From Castellaniella defragrans_A (GTDB lineage: Bacteria; Pseudomonadota; Gammaproteobacteria; Burkholderiales; Burkholderiaceae_B), in the NCBI RefSeq assembly GCF_040394755.1, contig NZ_JBEBRQ010000023.1: a DNA stretch of 46,404 nucleotides. One strand, 5' to 3'. How positions within the stretch are numbered: position 1 is the stretch's first letter; every line of letters starts with the position of its first letter. Below, one piece after another: positions 1 to 7,202 of the stretch. A program made the position numbers and the translations under genes. Below the pieces are notes generated by a model. It did not search any database. It was not told where the DNA came from and was given only the letters and a program-made list of their open reading frames with translations.

Positions 1-51
1 GCTACGTTGACATCGTAGAGGTCGCTGGTTCGAATCCAGTACTGCCTACCA
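1..51 (+). tRNA. tRNA-Val (GAC), 3' part only
   Basis: The window opens inside the anticodon arm of a tRNA. A perfect 5-bp stem (CTACG at 2-6, CGTAG at 14-18) encloses the loop TTGACAT, placing anticodon GAC at 9-11, which reads valine codons GUC/GUU. A T-arm follows with the TTCGAAT loop at 29-35, then the 3' acceptor strand and an encoded CCA end at 49-51. The D-arm and 5' acceptor strand lie outside the window. The gene points towards the fimbrial operon, so its 3' end faces the accessory region. Confidence 0.9.
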
Positions 52-85
52 GAAATCCTGCCAAGGGTTGCCAGATATTGCCAAG

Positions 86-119
86 AAAAGCCGTGTTCTC
101 AATGGGATACGGCTTTTTT
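86..119 (+). terminator. Rho-independent terminator of the tRNA transcript
   Basis: A 9-bp perfect stem (AAAAGCCGT at 86-94 with ACGGCTTTT at 109-117) encloses a 14-nt loop and runs into six T residues (114-119). The A run on the other arm means it could also act on the opposing fimbrial transcript, whose last gene stops at 158. Confidence 0.8.
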
Positions 120-157
120 ATTGCCAAGGGGGCCGGATTCAAACCACGCCGCAAAGG

Positions 158-955
158 CTATGCGGCCGGCGATTCGACGGCCGGCCCCGCCACCGTGCAC
201 TGGTCCAGGGGGGCCGTGCCGGCCACCGGAAAACCCCCGTCATCCACATACGCATACTGTACGCCGCCGTCCGTGGACAAAGGGCTGGTGTCCAGCAGAT
301 AGGCGCGCTCGCTGAACGGCGCCATCATCATGTCCGGCTCCTGCCGCGCGGGCCAGGTCGTGCCCCGGCCCGCCACCGCCAGCGCCGCGAACGACACGTG
401 GTAAGGCGACTCGTTGCGGCCCACCAGCTGCCACTCGTCGGCCTGCCGGCGCAGGCAGAATCGCAGCGATTGCGCGGTGGGCGCAACAGCTAACGCATCG
501 CCCTGCGCCGCCAGCCCGGCGGGCCGGTAAAAGATCTTGAGCTGGGTGTTCATGGCCATCTCCACTCGCGGCAGCTCGGCCTGTTCGCCGGTGGTGGCCG
601 GCGGGATCTCGTAGAGATTCAGCCAGAAGGCGGACTCGCGGTCCTGGGGCAGCGCGTCCCGGGTATACAGAATGCGCAGGCCCTGGATGCCGCCCGGTTG
701 CAGGCGAAACACCGACGGCAGCGCGATGAACGGCATGGACGGCCCATCGGGATCGCCTTCGCCGCGATCCACCCAGGTCTGCACCACCACGGGATAGGGG
801 TTGGTGTTGGCCAGCATCAGGGAGCGCTCCCTCTGCCCCCCCTGGAAAATCACCCGCGTGGCGCCCGCCAGCACACCGGCATGGGCCATCGGCGCCTGCG
901 TCAGGAGCAGGATCAGGACCCGCCACAGGGTCAGGCGCCAGGCCGATCGCATCAT
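158..955 (-). CDS. Periplasmic fimbrial chaperone (PapD/FimC family), second of the operon
   Basis: This is a predicted periplasmic chaperone that would donate a beta strand to fimbrial subunits and deliver them to the usher. The 265-residue product has a signal peptide ending near AHA-GV. The G1-strand-type motif FWLNLYEIPP and the conserved KIFYRP segment with its subunit-binding lysine are both present, as expected for the two immunoglobulin-like domains. It is somewhat longer than the usual 220-250 residues because of an extended C-terminus containing a second cysteine. Its ATG overlaps the adhesin stop (ATGA, 952-955), so translation is probably coupled. Its position after the adhesin suggests it may serve that subunit specifically; this is inference. 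It is the last gene of the operon. Confidence 0.9.
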   Translation of the reverse strand: MMRSAWRLTLWRVLILLLTQAPMAHAGVLAGATRVIFQGGQRERSLMLANTNPYPVVVQTWVDRGEGDPDGPSMPFIALPSVFRLQPGGIQGLRILYTRDALPQDRESAFWLNLYEIPPATTGEQAELPRVEMAMNTQLKIFYRPAGLAAQGDALAVAPTAQSLRFCLRRQADEWQLVGRNESPYHVSFAALAVAGRGTTWPARQEPDMMMAPFSERAYLLDTSPLSTDGGVQYAYVDDGGFPVAGTAPLDQCTVAGPAVESPAA

Positions 956-2304
956 TGCACTTTCACCAGCACGTAGGCCGTGGCGTAGACTTTGCCGGGC
1001 GTGGCAGTACGCGAGGGCAATTGTTGCAGGGTCGCGGTGAAGGTCCGCAGATAATGCGTGTAGCCGGACTGCGTGCTCCCCATGTTCTGGGCCCCATCCA
1101 GCACGGGATACCAGCCGGCACTCTGGCCGCTGGGATTGGGACTGGGCAGACTTCCGGTAATGCCGGGCTGGCCCACGAACACCATGTCGGCTCCCGTCGA
1201 GGCATTTTTCAGTGAAATGCCCACGCCCTGCGCCAGGCTGCTGTCGTTGCCGTAGTTGTCCGAAACCAGCATCGAGACACCGTGGGTGGTGGTATTGACC
1301 AGCCCCAGGCCTTGTGCGGCGCTATAGGCGCCAGGCGAAACCTGGATGCCCAGCGCGGTCTGCCCGCTACCGATGCCGGAAAACACGCTATTGCTGCACT
1401 CCACCTCGACCGAGAAGTTGGCCTGTGTGGAGCCGCCATTGCGCAATTCCTGCGCCGAGATCGTCTGGAACAGCACATGCGGGGTGGCGCTGCGCGCGAC
1501 GCAGGAGTTGGTCGAACTCAAGCTGGCGGCCTGGTACAGGGTATAGCCAAAACCATTGCCGCCACCGACCAAACCGTAGAAATCATAGTGAGTGGCGCTG
1601 TCTTCACCGATTTCATCATGCGCGAGTCCGGGGCCGACCAATTGGATGTAGGCACTGGGCTGGTTGCAGGCATACGCTGTGCCGTTAGTGCTCGCGCGTC
1701 CCATCGGAATCGACCAGAAATCACACCAATCGCTCGAAGCGCCGGAGGATGGCGGCAGATTGCTGATGCGATATAGTTCAGCCTGCATGACCGGCACATC
1801 CTGCAATCGGATCTGGACCTGGGTGCCTGACTCGCCATATGTGCCGACGGGAATCCGCTGCCAATGACGGCTGAGGGTCACACCCGACATGCTCAGCTTC
1901 AGGCCCACATGTTCGAACCAGGTGGCATATACGCCGGACAACCCATCACTGGCGCCTGTCTCGTAGTAACCACCCAAGCGGTCGTCGCCATTGGTCGCCA
2001 CCAGGAAATAGACATTCGGCAGATCGCCCCTGCTGCACGTCCAGAGCACTGAGGCCGCGGTGGTGCCACCATGTGTGTACTGAGTGGGCGGAACGACGGT
2101 GGTGGCCAACAGCGACCCCACGGGCTGCAGGTAGGTGCTCTCCAGGTTGACGCGGCCGAAGGCGATCTTTGCCGCACTGCCGTCTCCCGAATCGACAAAA
2201 GTATTATTGACGGTGCAAGCCGCATGCCCCTGCGCAGACAGCATCGACAGGGCCAGCAACAGCGACACGGCGACCAGGCGGCGGGCAAGAGCGATTCCAG
2301 GCAT
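952..2304 (-). CDS. Fimbrial tip adhesin / minor fimbrial subunit
   Basis: This is a predicted two-domain fimbrial tip protein of 450 residues, far longer than a shaft pilin. The start at 2304 was chosen because GGAG precedes it and a signal peptide (hydrophobic core LVAVSLLLALSM, cleavage near GHA-AC) follows at once; upstream in-frame codons lie inside the usher gene. The mature protein begins with Cys and has several more cysteines in the N-terminal half, consistent with a disulphide-bonded receptor-binding domain. The C-terminal part (from about residue 290, CVARSATP) resembles a pilin domain and ends in a hydrophobic beta strand (YVLVKVQ) as incomplete-fold subunits do. It sits between usher and second chaperone, the usual adhesin place. 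The receptor is unknown. Confidence 0.82.
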   Translation of the reverse strand: MPGIALARRLVAVSLLLALSMLSAQGHAACTVNNTFVDSGDGSAAKIAFGRVNLESTYLQPVGSLLATTVVPPTQYTHGGTTAASVLWTCSRGDLPNVYFLVATNGDDRLGGYYETGASDGLSGVYATWFEHVGLKLSMSGVTLSRHWQRIPVGTYGESGTQVQIRLQDVPVMQAELYRISNLPPSSGASSDWCDFWSIPMGRASTNGTAYACNQPSAYIQLVGPGLAHDEIGEDSATHYDFYGLVGGGNGFGYTLYQAASLSSTNSCVARSATPHVLFQTISAQELRNGGSTQANFSVEVECSNSVFSGIGSGQTALGIQVSPGAYSAAQGLGLVNTTTHGVSMLVSDNYGNDSSLAQGVGISLKNASTGADMVFVGQPGITGSLPSPNPSGQSAGWYPVLDGAQNMGSTQSGYTHYLRTFTATLQQLPSRTATPGKVYATAYVLVKVQ

Positions 2305-2309
2305 GATGA

Positions 2310-4967
2310 TTACTCCACAGGTCCGCTCGCGCACAGGGCTTCGAGCTTGATCAACGGTTGCGCCAGGTCGAGGCCGGCGGTGTCGTACGGCAGGCTGCAC
2401 TGCTCGCTGGCATGGTCGCCCCACTTCAGGATGAGCCGCCCCTTGGCGTCTTCGGTGCGCACATAGACCTGGCTGCCCTGGCCGACCATGCCCACGATGC
2501 CACCGCTCTCGTCGTATGCCTCGGCGCCCAGCGGCACCGCCTGGCCGTCGGCCATGCGCGCATGAATCAGCAGGGCGCTGCCGGTGCGGGTCTTGAAGAC
2601 GACTTTTACGGCCGCCCCGGCATAGGGGGCCACGCGCTGCTCGCCATCCTCCAGCTCGGTGTTGCCCTCCATGCCTTGCGGGTCCAGCAGAATGCTGCTG
2701 TAGCGGTAGGGCGTCACGGCCGGCACCAGCGCATAGCCATTGCCGTCGATCCTGGTGCCCTGGGAATTCAGCACGCTCGCCCCCTTGGCGCCCTTGGCTT
2801 CGACCAGGGCGAAGGTATCGGCCAGGTAGGGGCCGAAGGTGACGCCGCCGCTGTGCACCGCCAGCGCGCCCTGCGCATTGCCGGCGGCCTGCCAGTAGGA
2901 ATCGCCGCGCGATGCGCTGACCCCGACGCTGATGCTCGGAAAGCGCTTCTGCACGCTGCCGTTCCAGACCGTCTGGCCCTGCTCCTCGGCATGGGAGGCC
3001 CCCAGGCTGTAGCTGAGCGTCTGCGCCTCATCGGCCATGCCGGATACGGTGGCCTGATATTGGCTGCCGCTGCTGTCGCTGTGCGTGTAGGACGTGCTGA
3101 GCGTCGGTGTGCGCGTGGAGGTCTGGCGCCCCAGCGGCAGGGAGACCGACAGCATGGTGACGGTTTCGGTCCGCCCGGAAATCAGGGTGCCGTCATAGCC
3201 GCCCGTGATCCAGTTGTAGCCGCCGACCTGCTGGCGGCCCACCGAGAGATTGACGCTGATGCCGTTGCTAAAGGCCTTGCCGTAGCCCAGCTGCAACTGG
3301 GTGTCGCGTTCGCGGCCGTCGCGGTAGTCCTGCACGGCCCCCGACACGAACACAGTACCGTAGCGCCCCAGGTTCTGGTTCAGCGATAATTCGACCCGGT
3401 TGCGCTGCATGTAGGAAGGCGATTCCCATGCCACGCCGGTGCCCGCCAGGGCGCGCAGGCCGATCACGTCAGCCAGATCGCGATAGCCGCTGGTCGAATA
3501 ACGGTAGCCGGCCAGGGTCACGGAGGTCTGGGTGGGCTGGAACGTGCGGCTGTACGATACATGCGCCATCCAGCCGCTGGTCGTGCCGCTGTCCGGAATG
3601 TCGGCACGCGAATATGTCATGTCCAAGCCGAACGCCCCCAGCGGGCTGCTGTACACGCCGCCCAGCACGGCGGCCTGATAGCCCCTGGCCAGCCGCAGGC
3701 CGCTGTTGACCGTGAAGGTGTTGCTCAGGCCGCGCTGATAGGTGAGATCGCCGAACAGGGTGTCCTCGCCGATGTCGCGCGTGCGCCCCACCGAAAAATT
3801 GTAGCGGGACGTCCCCGGCCGCATGGATTCCGGCACGGCCGAGAACGGCACGCTGAACCGGTTGACCGTTCCGTTGGCCTCGATGACCTCGACCTCCAGG
3901 TCGCCGCTGTAGCTGGTAGGGTACAGGTCAGTGATTTCGAAAGGCCCGGGCGCCACCGTGGTCTGGTAGATTTCACGGCCATTCTGGCTGATCGACACAC
4001 GCGCATTGGTGTTCGCCACGCCGCGCACGATGGGCGCATAGCCGCGCATCGAATCCGGCAACATGCGCTCGTCGGTGGCCAGATTCACCCCGGTATAGCT
4101 CAGGCCCGAAAAAAAACGGCCCGTGGTAAAGGTCTGTCCGATGGTCAGCTGGCTGTCCAGCGCGGGCAGCGGCCGCTGCACGTAGCTGCGCAGATTGCTC
4201 CAGCGCGTGCCCTGGCCCTGGGAGGAATACGTCAGGGTCGATTGCTGGCGGTACTGCCAGGCCCCCAGGTTCACGCCCCCGGACAGCGACAGATAGGCCG
4301 AACGCTGGCTGGGCGCCAGATCGTTCTGGTAGGACACATGGTAGGCATTGCCAATGTAGTTGACGAAACCGATGGTGGCGCCCGCATCCAGGTCGTCGGG
4401 ATTCACGTAGCCGCGCGGGACGCGATTCATCAGGCTTTGCGGAATACTCAGATCCAATCGCAGCCGGCTCATGTCGAAACGGCTGGAGCTGCCGGCCACG
4501 ACGTCCCCGATCGGGTGGCATTCAGCCGTCTCGTCACCGGCGATGACCGCCGCCACCCCGGCCCGCTTCAGCAGCGCGGCATCCAGGCAGGGCTGGACCC
4601 TGTCATTGGCCGCGAGGACGAACTCGATATCGCTGCGGTCAAAAAACTGCTGATTGACATAGATATCTACCTTGTAGGTCCCTGGCGGGACATCGTCAGC
4701 CTTGTTGAAGCGCTCGAGCATCGAAACGCTGATGCGTCCGCCGCGAAACAGGCTGGCGTCGAACACGTAAGCCTCGGCGGCCGCCTGCGCCGGGGTGGCG
4801 GCCGGATTGGATGCCTGTCCCGCGGTCGGACTGACGGCTGGATTGGCGGCTGGAGCACCGGTCGAACTGGTCACCCCCAGTATCGGCCAGATCAGCAGCC
4901 ACAACGCCGCTGCCCATCCCGCAGGTAAGCGGCGCCCAGGCTGGCAAGGAATACACGCTTGACTCAT
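2310..4967 (-). CDS. Outer-membrane fimbrial usher (FimD/PapC family)
   Basis: This 885-residue outer-membrane usher would form the pore and assembly platform for the fimbria. After a signal sequence and an Ala/Pro/Thr-rich linker (about residues 38-65), the N-terminal chaperone-binding domain starts at YVFDASLFRGG. It is followed by the 24-strand barrel with a plug region (GREIYQTTVAPGPFEITDLYP), and C-terminal domains around residues 700-885, including DPQGMEGNTELEDGEQRV. Length is typical of the family. The chaperone gene ends 15 bp upstream and the adhesin starts 5 bp after the stop. One oddity is a run of eight T on the coding strand (4109-4116), encoding part of GRFFSG, where slippage would inactivate the gene. 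Confidence 0.95.
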   Translation of the reverse strand: MSQACIPCQPGRRLPAGWAAALWLLIWPILGVTSSTGAPAANPAVSPTAGQASNPAATPAQAAAEAYVFDASLFRGGRISVSMLERFNKADDVPPGTYKVDIYVNQQFFDRSDIEFVLAANDRVQPCLDAALLKRAGVAAVIAGDETAECHPIGDVVAGSSSRFDMSRLRLDLSIPQSLMNRVPRGYVNPDDLDAGATIGFVNYIGNAYHVSYQNDLAPSQRSAYLSLSGGVNLGAWQYRQQSTLTYSSQGQGTRWSNLRSYVQRPLPALDSQLTIGQTFTTGRFFSGLSYTGVNLATDERMLPDSMRGYAPIVRGVANTNARVSISQNGREIYQTTVAPGPFEITDLYPTSYSGDLEVEVIEANGTVNRFSVPFSAVPESMRPGTSRYNFSVGRTRDIGEDTLFGDLTYQRGLSNTFTVNSGLRLARGYQAAVLGGVYSSPLGAFGLDMTYSRADIPDSGTTSGWMAHVSYSRTFQPTQTSVTLAGYRYSTSGYRDLADVIGLRALAGTGVAWESPSYMQRNRVELSLNQNLGRYGTVFVSGAVQDYRDGRERDTQLQLGYGKAFSNGISVNLSVGRQQVGGYNWITGGYDGTLISGRTETVTMLSVSLPLGRQTSTRTPTLSTSYTHSDSSGSQYQATVSGMADEAQTLSYSLGASHAEEQGQTVWNGSVQKRFPSISVGVSASRGDSYWQAAGNAQGALAVHSGGVTFGPYLADTFALVEAKGAKGASVLNSQGTRIDGNGYALVPAVTPYRYSSILLDPQGMEGNTELEDGEQRVAPYAGAAVKVVFKTRTGSALLIHARMADGQAVPLGAEAYDESGGIVGMVGQGSQVYVRTEDAKGRLILKWGDHASEQCSLPYDTAGLDLAQPLIKLEALCASGPVE

Positions 4968-4982
4968 CGAAACACAGCCGCA

Positions 4983-5723
4983 TCAATGCAATGGCAGTTC
5001 ATCGACCACATCGACACCGTAGTCGTTGACCAGGACGATCCGCAAACGGGCCTGGCCCAGGTCACCGGAACGGCCGATTTTCCAGGACACGCTGGATTTG
5101 GGCGCAATCGTGACCGACTCGGCCAGCGGGATGCGGCTGCCGCCGACCATCAGACTGGCCTGGCGCACCACCGCGTGATAGCCGGTGGGGTTGTCCACCC
5201 GCAACTGACCGTCGGCCAGGTGGAATTGCAACTGCCCGGCCATCTGGCTCGGACTGCCGGCCAAACCCTTGGGCCGGTAGAAGACTTTGAGCCGGCTGCT
5301 GAATATCAGCACCAGCTTGTTGGCATCCTGGCTGGCGGCACTGAGCGCCGGCACCTGGGTGAAATTGAGAAAAAAGACGGATTCGCGATCCTGCGGCAGC
5401 TCATCGCCGCCGGTATAGAGCAGGCGCACCATCTGCCCCGCCTTGGCTTCGATCCGAAAAATCTGCGGATTGGCGATGAACGGGGCATCCGCGGTCGCAA
5501 GGGTGGAATCGGGCGAGCCCGTATCCACCCAGACCTGCACCAGATTCGGGTGATCATCCGGATTGGTGAATTGCAACGTCTTTTCTTTCTGCTCGGCGGA
5601 AAAAATGACCCGTGTCCCCGTCAGCAACACACTGGCATGGGCCGACGCACCGGCAATGGCCAGGACGGCCATCGCCGGAACGAGCGATTTCATCAAAGCG
5701 CTGGAATAACAGTGCCGCCGCAT
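4983..5723 (-). CDS. Periplasmic fimbrial chaperone (PapD/FimC family), first of the operon
   Basis: This predicted periplasmic chaperone lies between the major pilin and the usher, the standard position for the chaperone serving the shaft subunit. The product is 246 residues if it starts at 5723. A second in-frame Met at 5693 begins a more compact signal peptide (MKSLVPAMAVLAIAG, cleavage near AHA-SV). Neither start has a clear Shine-Dalgarno sequence, so the start is uncertain. Family motifs include TRVIFSAEQKEKTLQFTN in the first strands, VFFLNFTQVPA for the G1 strand, and KVFYRPKGL. It differs clearly from the second chaperone at the end of the operon and is not a recent duplicate. Confidence 0.92.
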   Translation of the reverse strand: MRRHCYSSALMKSLVPAMAVLAIAGASAHASVLLTGTRVIFSAEQKEKTLQFTNPDDHPNLVQVWVDTGSPDSTLATADAPFIANPQIFRIEAKAGQMVRLLYTGGDELPQDRESVFFLNFTQVPALSAASQDANKLVLIFSSRLKVFYRPKGLAGSPSQMAGQLQFHLADGQLRVDNPTGYHAVVRQASLMVGGSRIPLAESVTIAPKSSVSWKIGRSGDLGQARLRIVLVNDYGVDVVDELPLH

Positions 5724-5761
5724 AGCCGATCAACGAAAAGGTGGCCCCGGCCCATGCGGGC

Positions 5762-6292
5762 TTACAGATATTCCAATGCGTACTCGGCTACGGCCGTCAC
5801 GGCGCCGGCCGTAGCCGGGCCGCCAACCGAGATGTATTGCGCACCGAACGTGAAGTTGGTGCTGGTCTCGCCAATCGGCAGCGACAGACCGGAGACCGCT
5901 GTCACGCCATTAAGCTGGATCGCATTGGTGCCCTCGTCAGTAGTCGTCAATTGGATCTGGACATTGGTAGCAGGATCATTGACTGCCAAGTTACCCAGAT
6001 TGCCATTCGTCACAGCATAACCAAGGAACGTGATGTTGATGTCCTGTGCGGCAACCGTCGGCGCCGTGCAATCGGAGAGATGAACGGTGAACGGCGTCAA
6101 TCCGGCAACCTGGCCTGCACTACTCAGGGCACTCACCGGGACGGTGGGCAGCAACACAATGCTGTTGGTTTGCCCATTGATCGTGGCAGTGCAAGTCTGG
6201 TCGCTCACCTCACCCTGAAAAGTCACAGTCGGGGCGGCGAATGCAAAGGCCGGGGCCAAACCGGCAAGAAAAAACAAGGCTTTAAGTTTCAT
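5762..6292 (-). CDS. Major fimbrial subunit (type 1 pilin family)
   Basis: This is a predicted shaft pilin of 176 residues. It has a signal peptide (MKLKALFFLAGLAPAFAFA-AP), a short N-terminal extension suited to donor-strand exchange, the cysteine pair expected for type 1 pilins (DQTCTA and LSDCTAP), and a C-terminal beta strand ending YALEYL with the family's penultimate aromatic pattern. It is the first gene of the fimbrial operon. A 206-bp gap upstream, the longest near here, carries candidate promoter elements and an RcsB-box-like palindrome. The amino-acid composition is rich in Thr, Ala and Asn and the base composition is less GC-rich than in the housekeeping genes, as is usual for surface pilins. 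Confidence 0.93.
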   Translation of the reverse strand: MKLKALFFLAGLAPAFAFAAPTVTFQGEVSDQTCTATINGQTNSIVLLPTVPVSALSSAGQVAGLTPFTVHLSDCTAPTVAAQDINITFLGYAVTNGNLGNLAVNDPATNVQIQLTTTDEGTNAIQLNGVTAVSGLSLPIGETSTNFTFGAQYISVGGPATAGAVTAVAEYALEYL

Positions 6293-6375
6293 GACTGATC
6301 CAAAGCAAAAGGGAAGAAATCGTTCCCTATCAAGCGCCGGACGACTGAATGAGCGGCCCCGGGGGGAACGCTTTC

Positions 6376-6404
6376 ACTATGTCGGATTGCGGCGCGGCAT
6401 TGAA
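6376..6404 (-). promoter_or_regulatory. Candidate promoter of the fimbrial operon
   Basis: On the minus strand, CATAGT (6381-6376) could be a -10 box with TTCAAT (6404-6399) as a poor -35 box, separated by 17 bp. The weak -35 would fit an activator-dependent promoter. The implied start near 6369 gives a leader of about 76 nt that begins beside a six-C run. This rests on pattern inspection alone. Confidence 0.35.
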
Positions 6405-6430
6405 TCAGACGATTCTCAAACCATCGGGAA

Positions 6431-6444
6431 TCGGAAAATTCCTA
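6431..6444 (-). promoter_or_regulatory. RcsB-box-like palindrome upstream of the pilin gene
   Basis: The minus strand reads TAGGAATTTTCCGA. It matches 11 of 14 positions of the enterobacterial RcsAB box TAAGAATATTCCTA with the same half-site spacing. It lies about 27 bp upstream of the candidate -35 element, where an activator could contact RNA polymerase. The neighbouring gene encodes an RcsB-like regulator, so it is a reasonable operator candidate, though only one copy is seen. Confidence 0.45.
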
Positions 6445-6498
6445 TGGACCTTCAGAGTGAACCCGGTGAAAAGCGGCTGTGGCAAGAATCGGACGGCG

Positions 6499-7146
6499 TT
6501 ATTGAAACAAGCCCGATTCGATGCAAAACGCCACCAGGGCCTGATCGCTGTCCAGACCCAGCTTGCGCATCGCCGATATCTTCTGGCTGCTGACGGTCTT
6601 GACGCTGCGCTTGAGGTTGGCCGCCACCTGGCCCATCGATTCGCCGCGCATGAAATGGCGTAGAACCTCCAGCTCTTTGAGCGTCAGGCTTGCCATCCGG
6701 TCGCGAACGGACGCGGAATGCGCCGCCGGGTTGGCCCCGGGAGTTTCGGGGTAGTACCGCCTGCCATCGTATGCCGCCTGCAGGGCTGCCACCACATCGT
6801 GCACACCGTGGCTCTTCTGCACCACCGCCATGACGCCCAAGTCATACAGCATCGAGATGATCGTGGGATTCGTTATCATGGTCAGCACCACGAAGCGCGT
6901 CTGCGGAAAACGCCGCACCAGCCCACCGATCAGCCGCAGGCCGTCGCCGTAGGTCGGATCGCCCGGCATGGCATAGTCGGTGATCACCAGATCGGCGGGC
7001 CGCGGCCCGGACAGATGCTCGACCAATTCAGTGGAGCCGGATACTTCGGCCACGATGGTGAACATCTTGTTCCCCTCGAGCAGCTCGCGCAGCGCGAACA
7101 GCACCAGCGGATGGTCATCGGCAATGGCAATACGCATTCTGTTCAT
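6499..7146 (-). CDS. RcsB-like response regulator (REC plus LuxR-type HTH)
   Basis: This is a predicted DNA-binding response regulator of 215 residues. The receiver domain has acidic residues in IADDH near the N-terminus, phosphoacceptor Asp57 in ITDYAMP, and the Lys of VVQKS near residue 111. The C-terminal LuxR/FixJ helix-turn-helix spans about 153-200. Its sequence is notably RcsB-like rather than generic NarL type: MPGD...YGDGL after the phospho-Asp, VLTM.TNP, and RSVKTVSSQK.SAM.KLG in the recognition helix region. The start at 7146 is preceded by GGGGGA at suitable spacing, better than the internal Met at 7137. It lies 56 bp downstream of the sensor gene in the same direction and just upstream of the fimbrial operon, its likely target. 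Confidence 0.9.
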   Translation of the reverse strand: MNRMRIAIADDHPLVLFALRELLEGNKMFTIVAEVSGSTELVEHLSGPRPADLVITDYAMPGDPTYGDGLRLIGGLVRRFPQTRFVVLTMITNPTIISMLYDLGVMAVVQKSHGVHDVVAALQAAYDGRRYYPETPGANPAAHSASVRDRMASLTLKELEVLRHFMRGESMGQVAANLKRSVKTVSSQKISAMRKLGLDSDQALVAFCIESGLFQ

Positions 7147-7202
7147 CAGTGGTTCCCCCGTAATCCAGTTGATGCGCGCCACGTCCGCGCCGACGCTCTC
7201 TC

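Noticed and set aside
5750..5761. Small hairpin (GCCC-ATGC-GGGC) between pilin and first chaperone as an attenuating terminator
   Set aside because: Only four base pairs and no T run; too weak to call, although differential expression at this junction would make sense.
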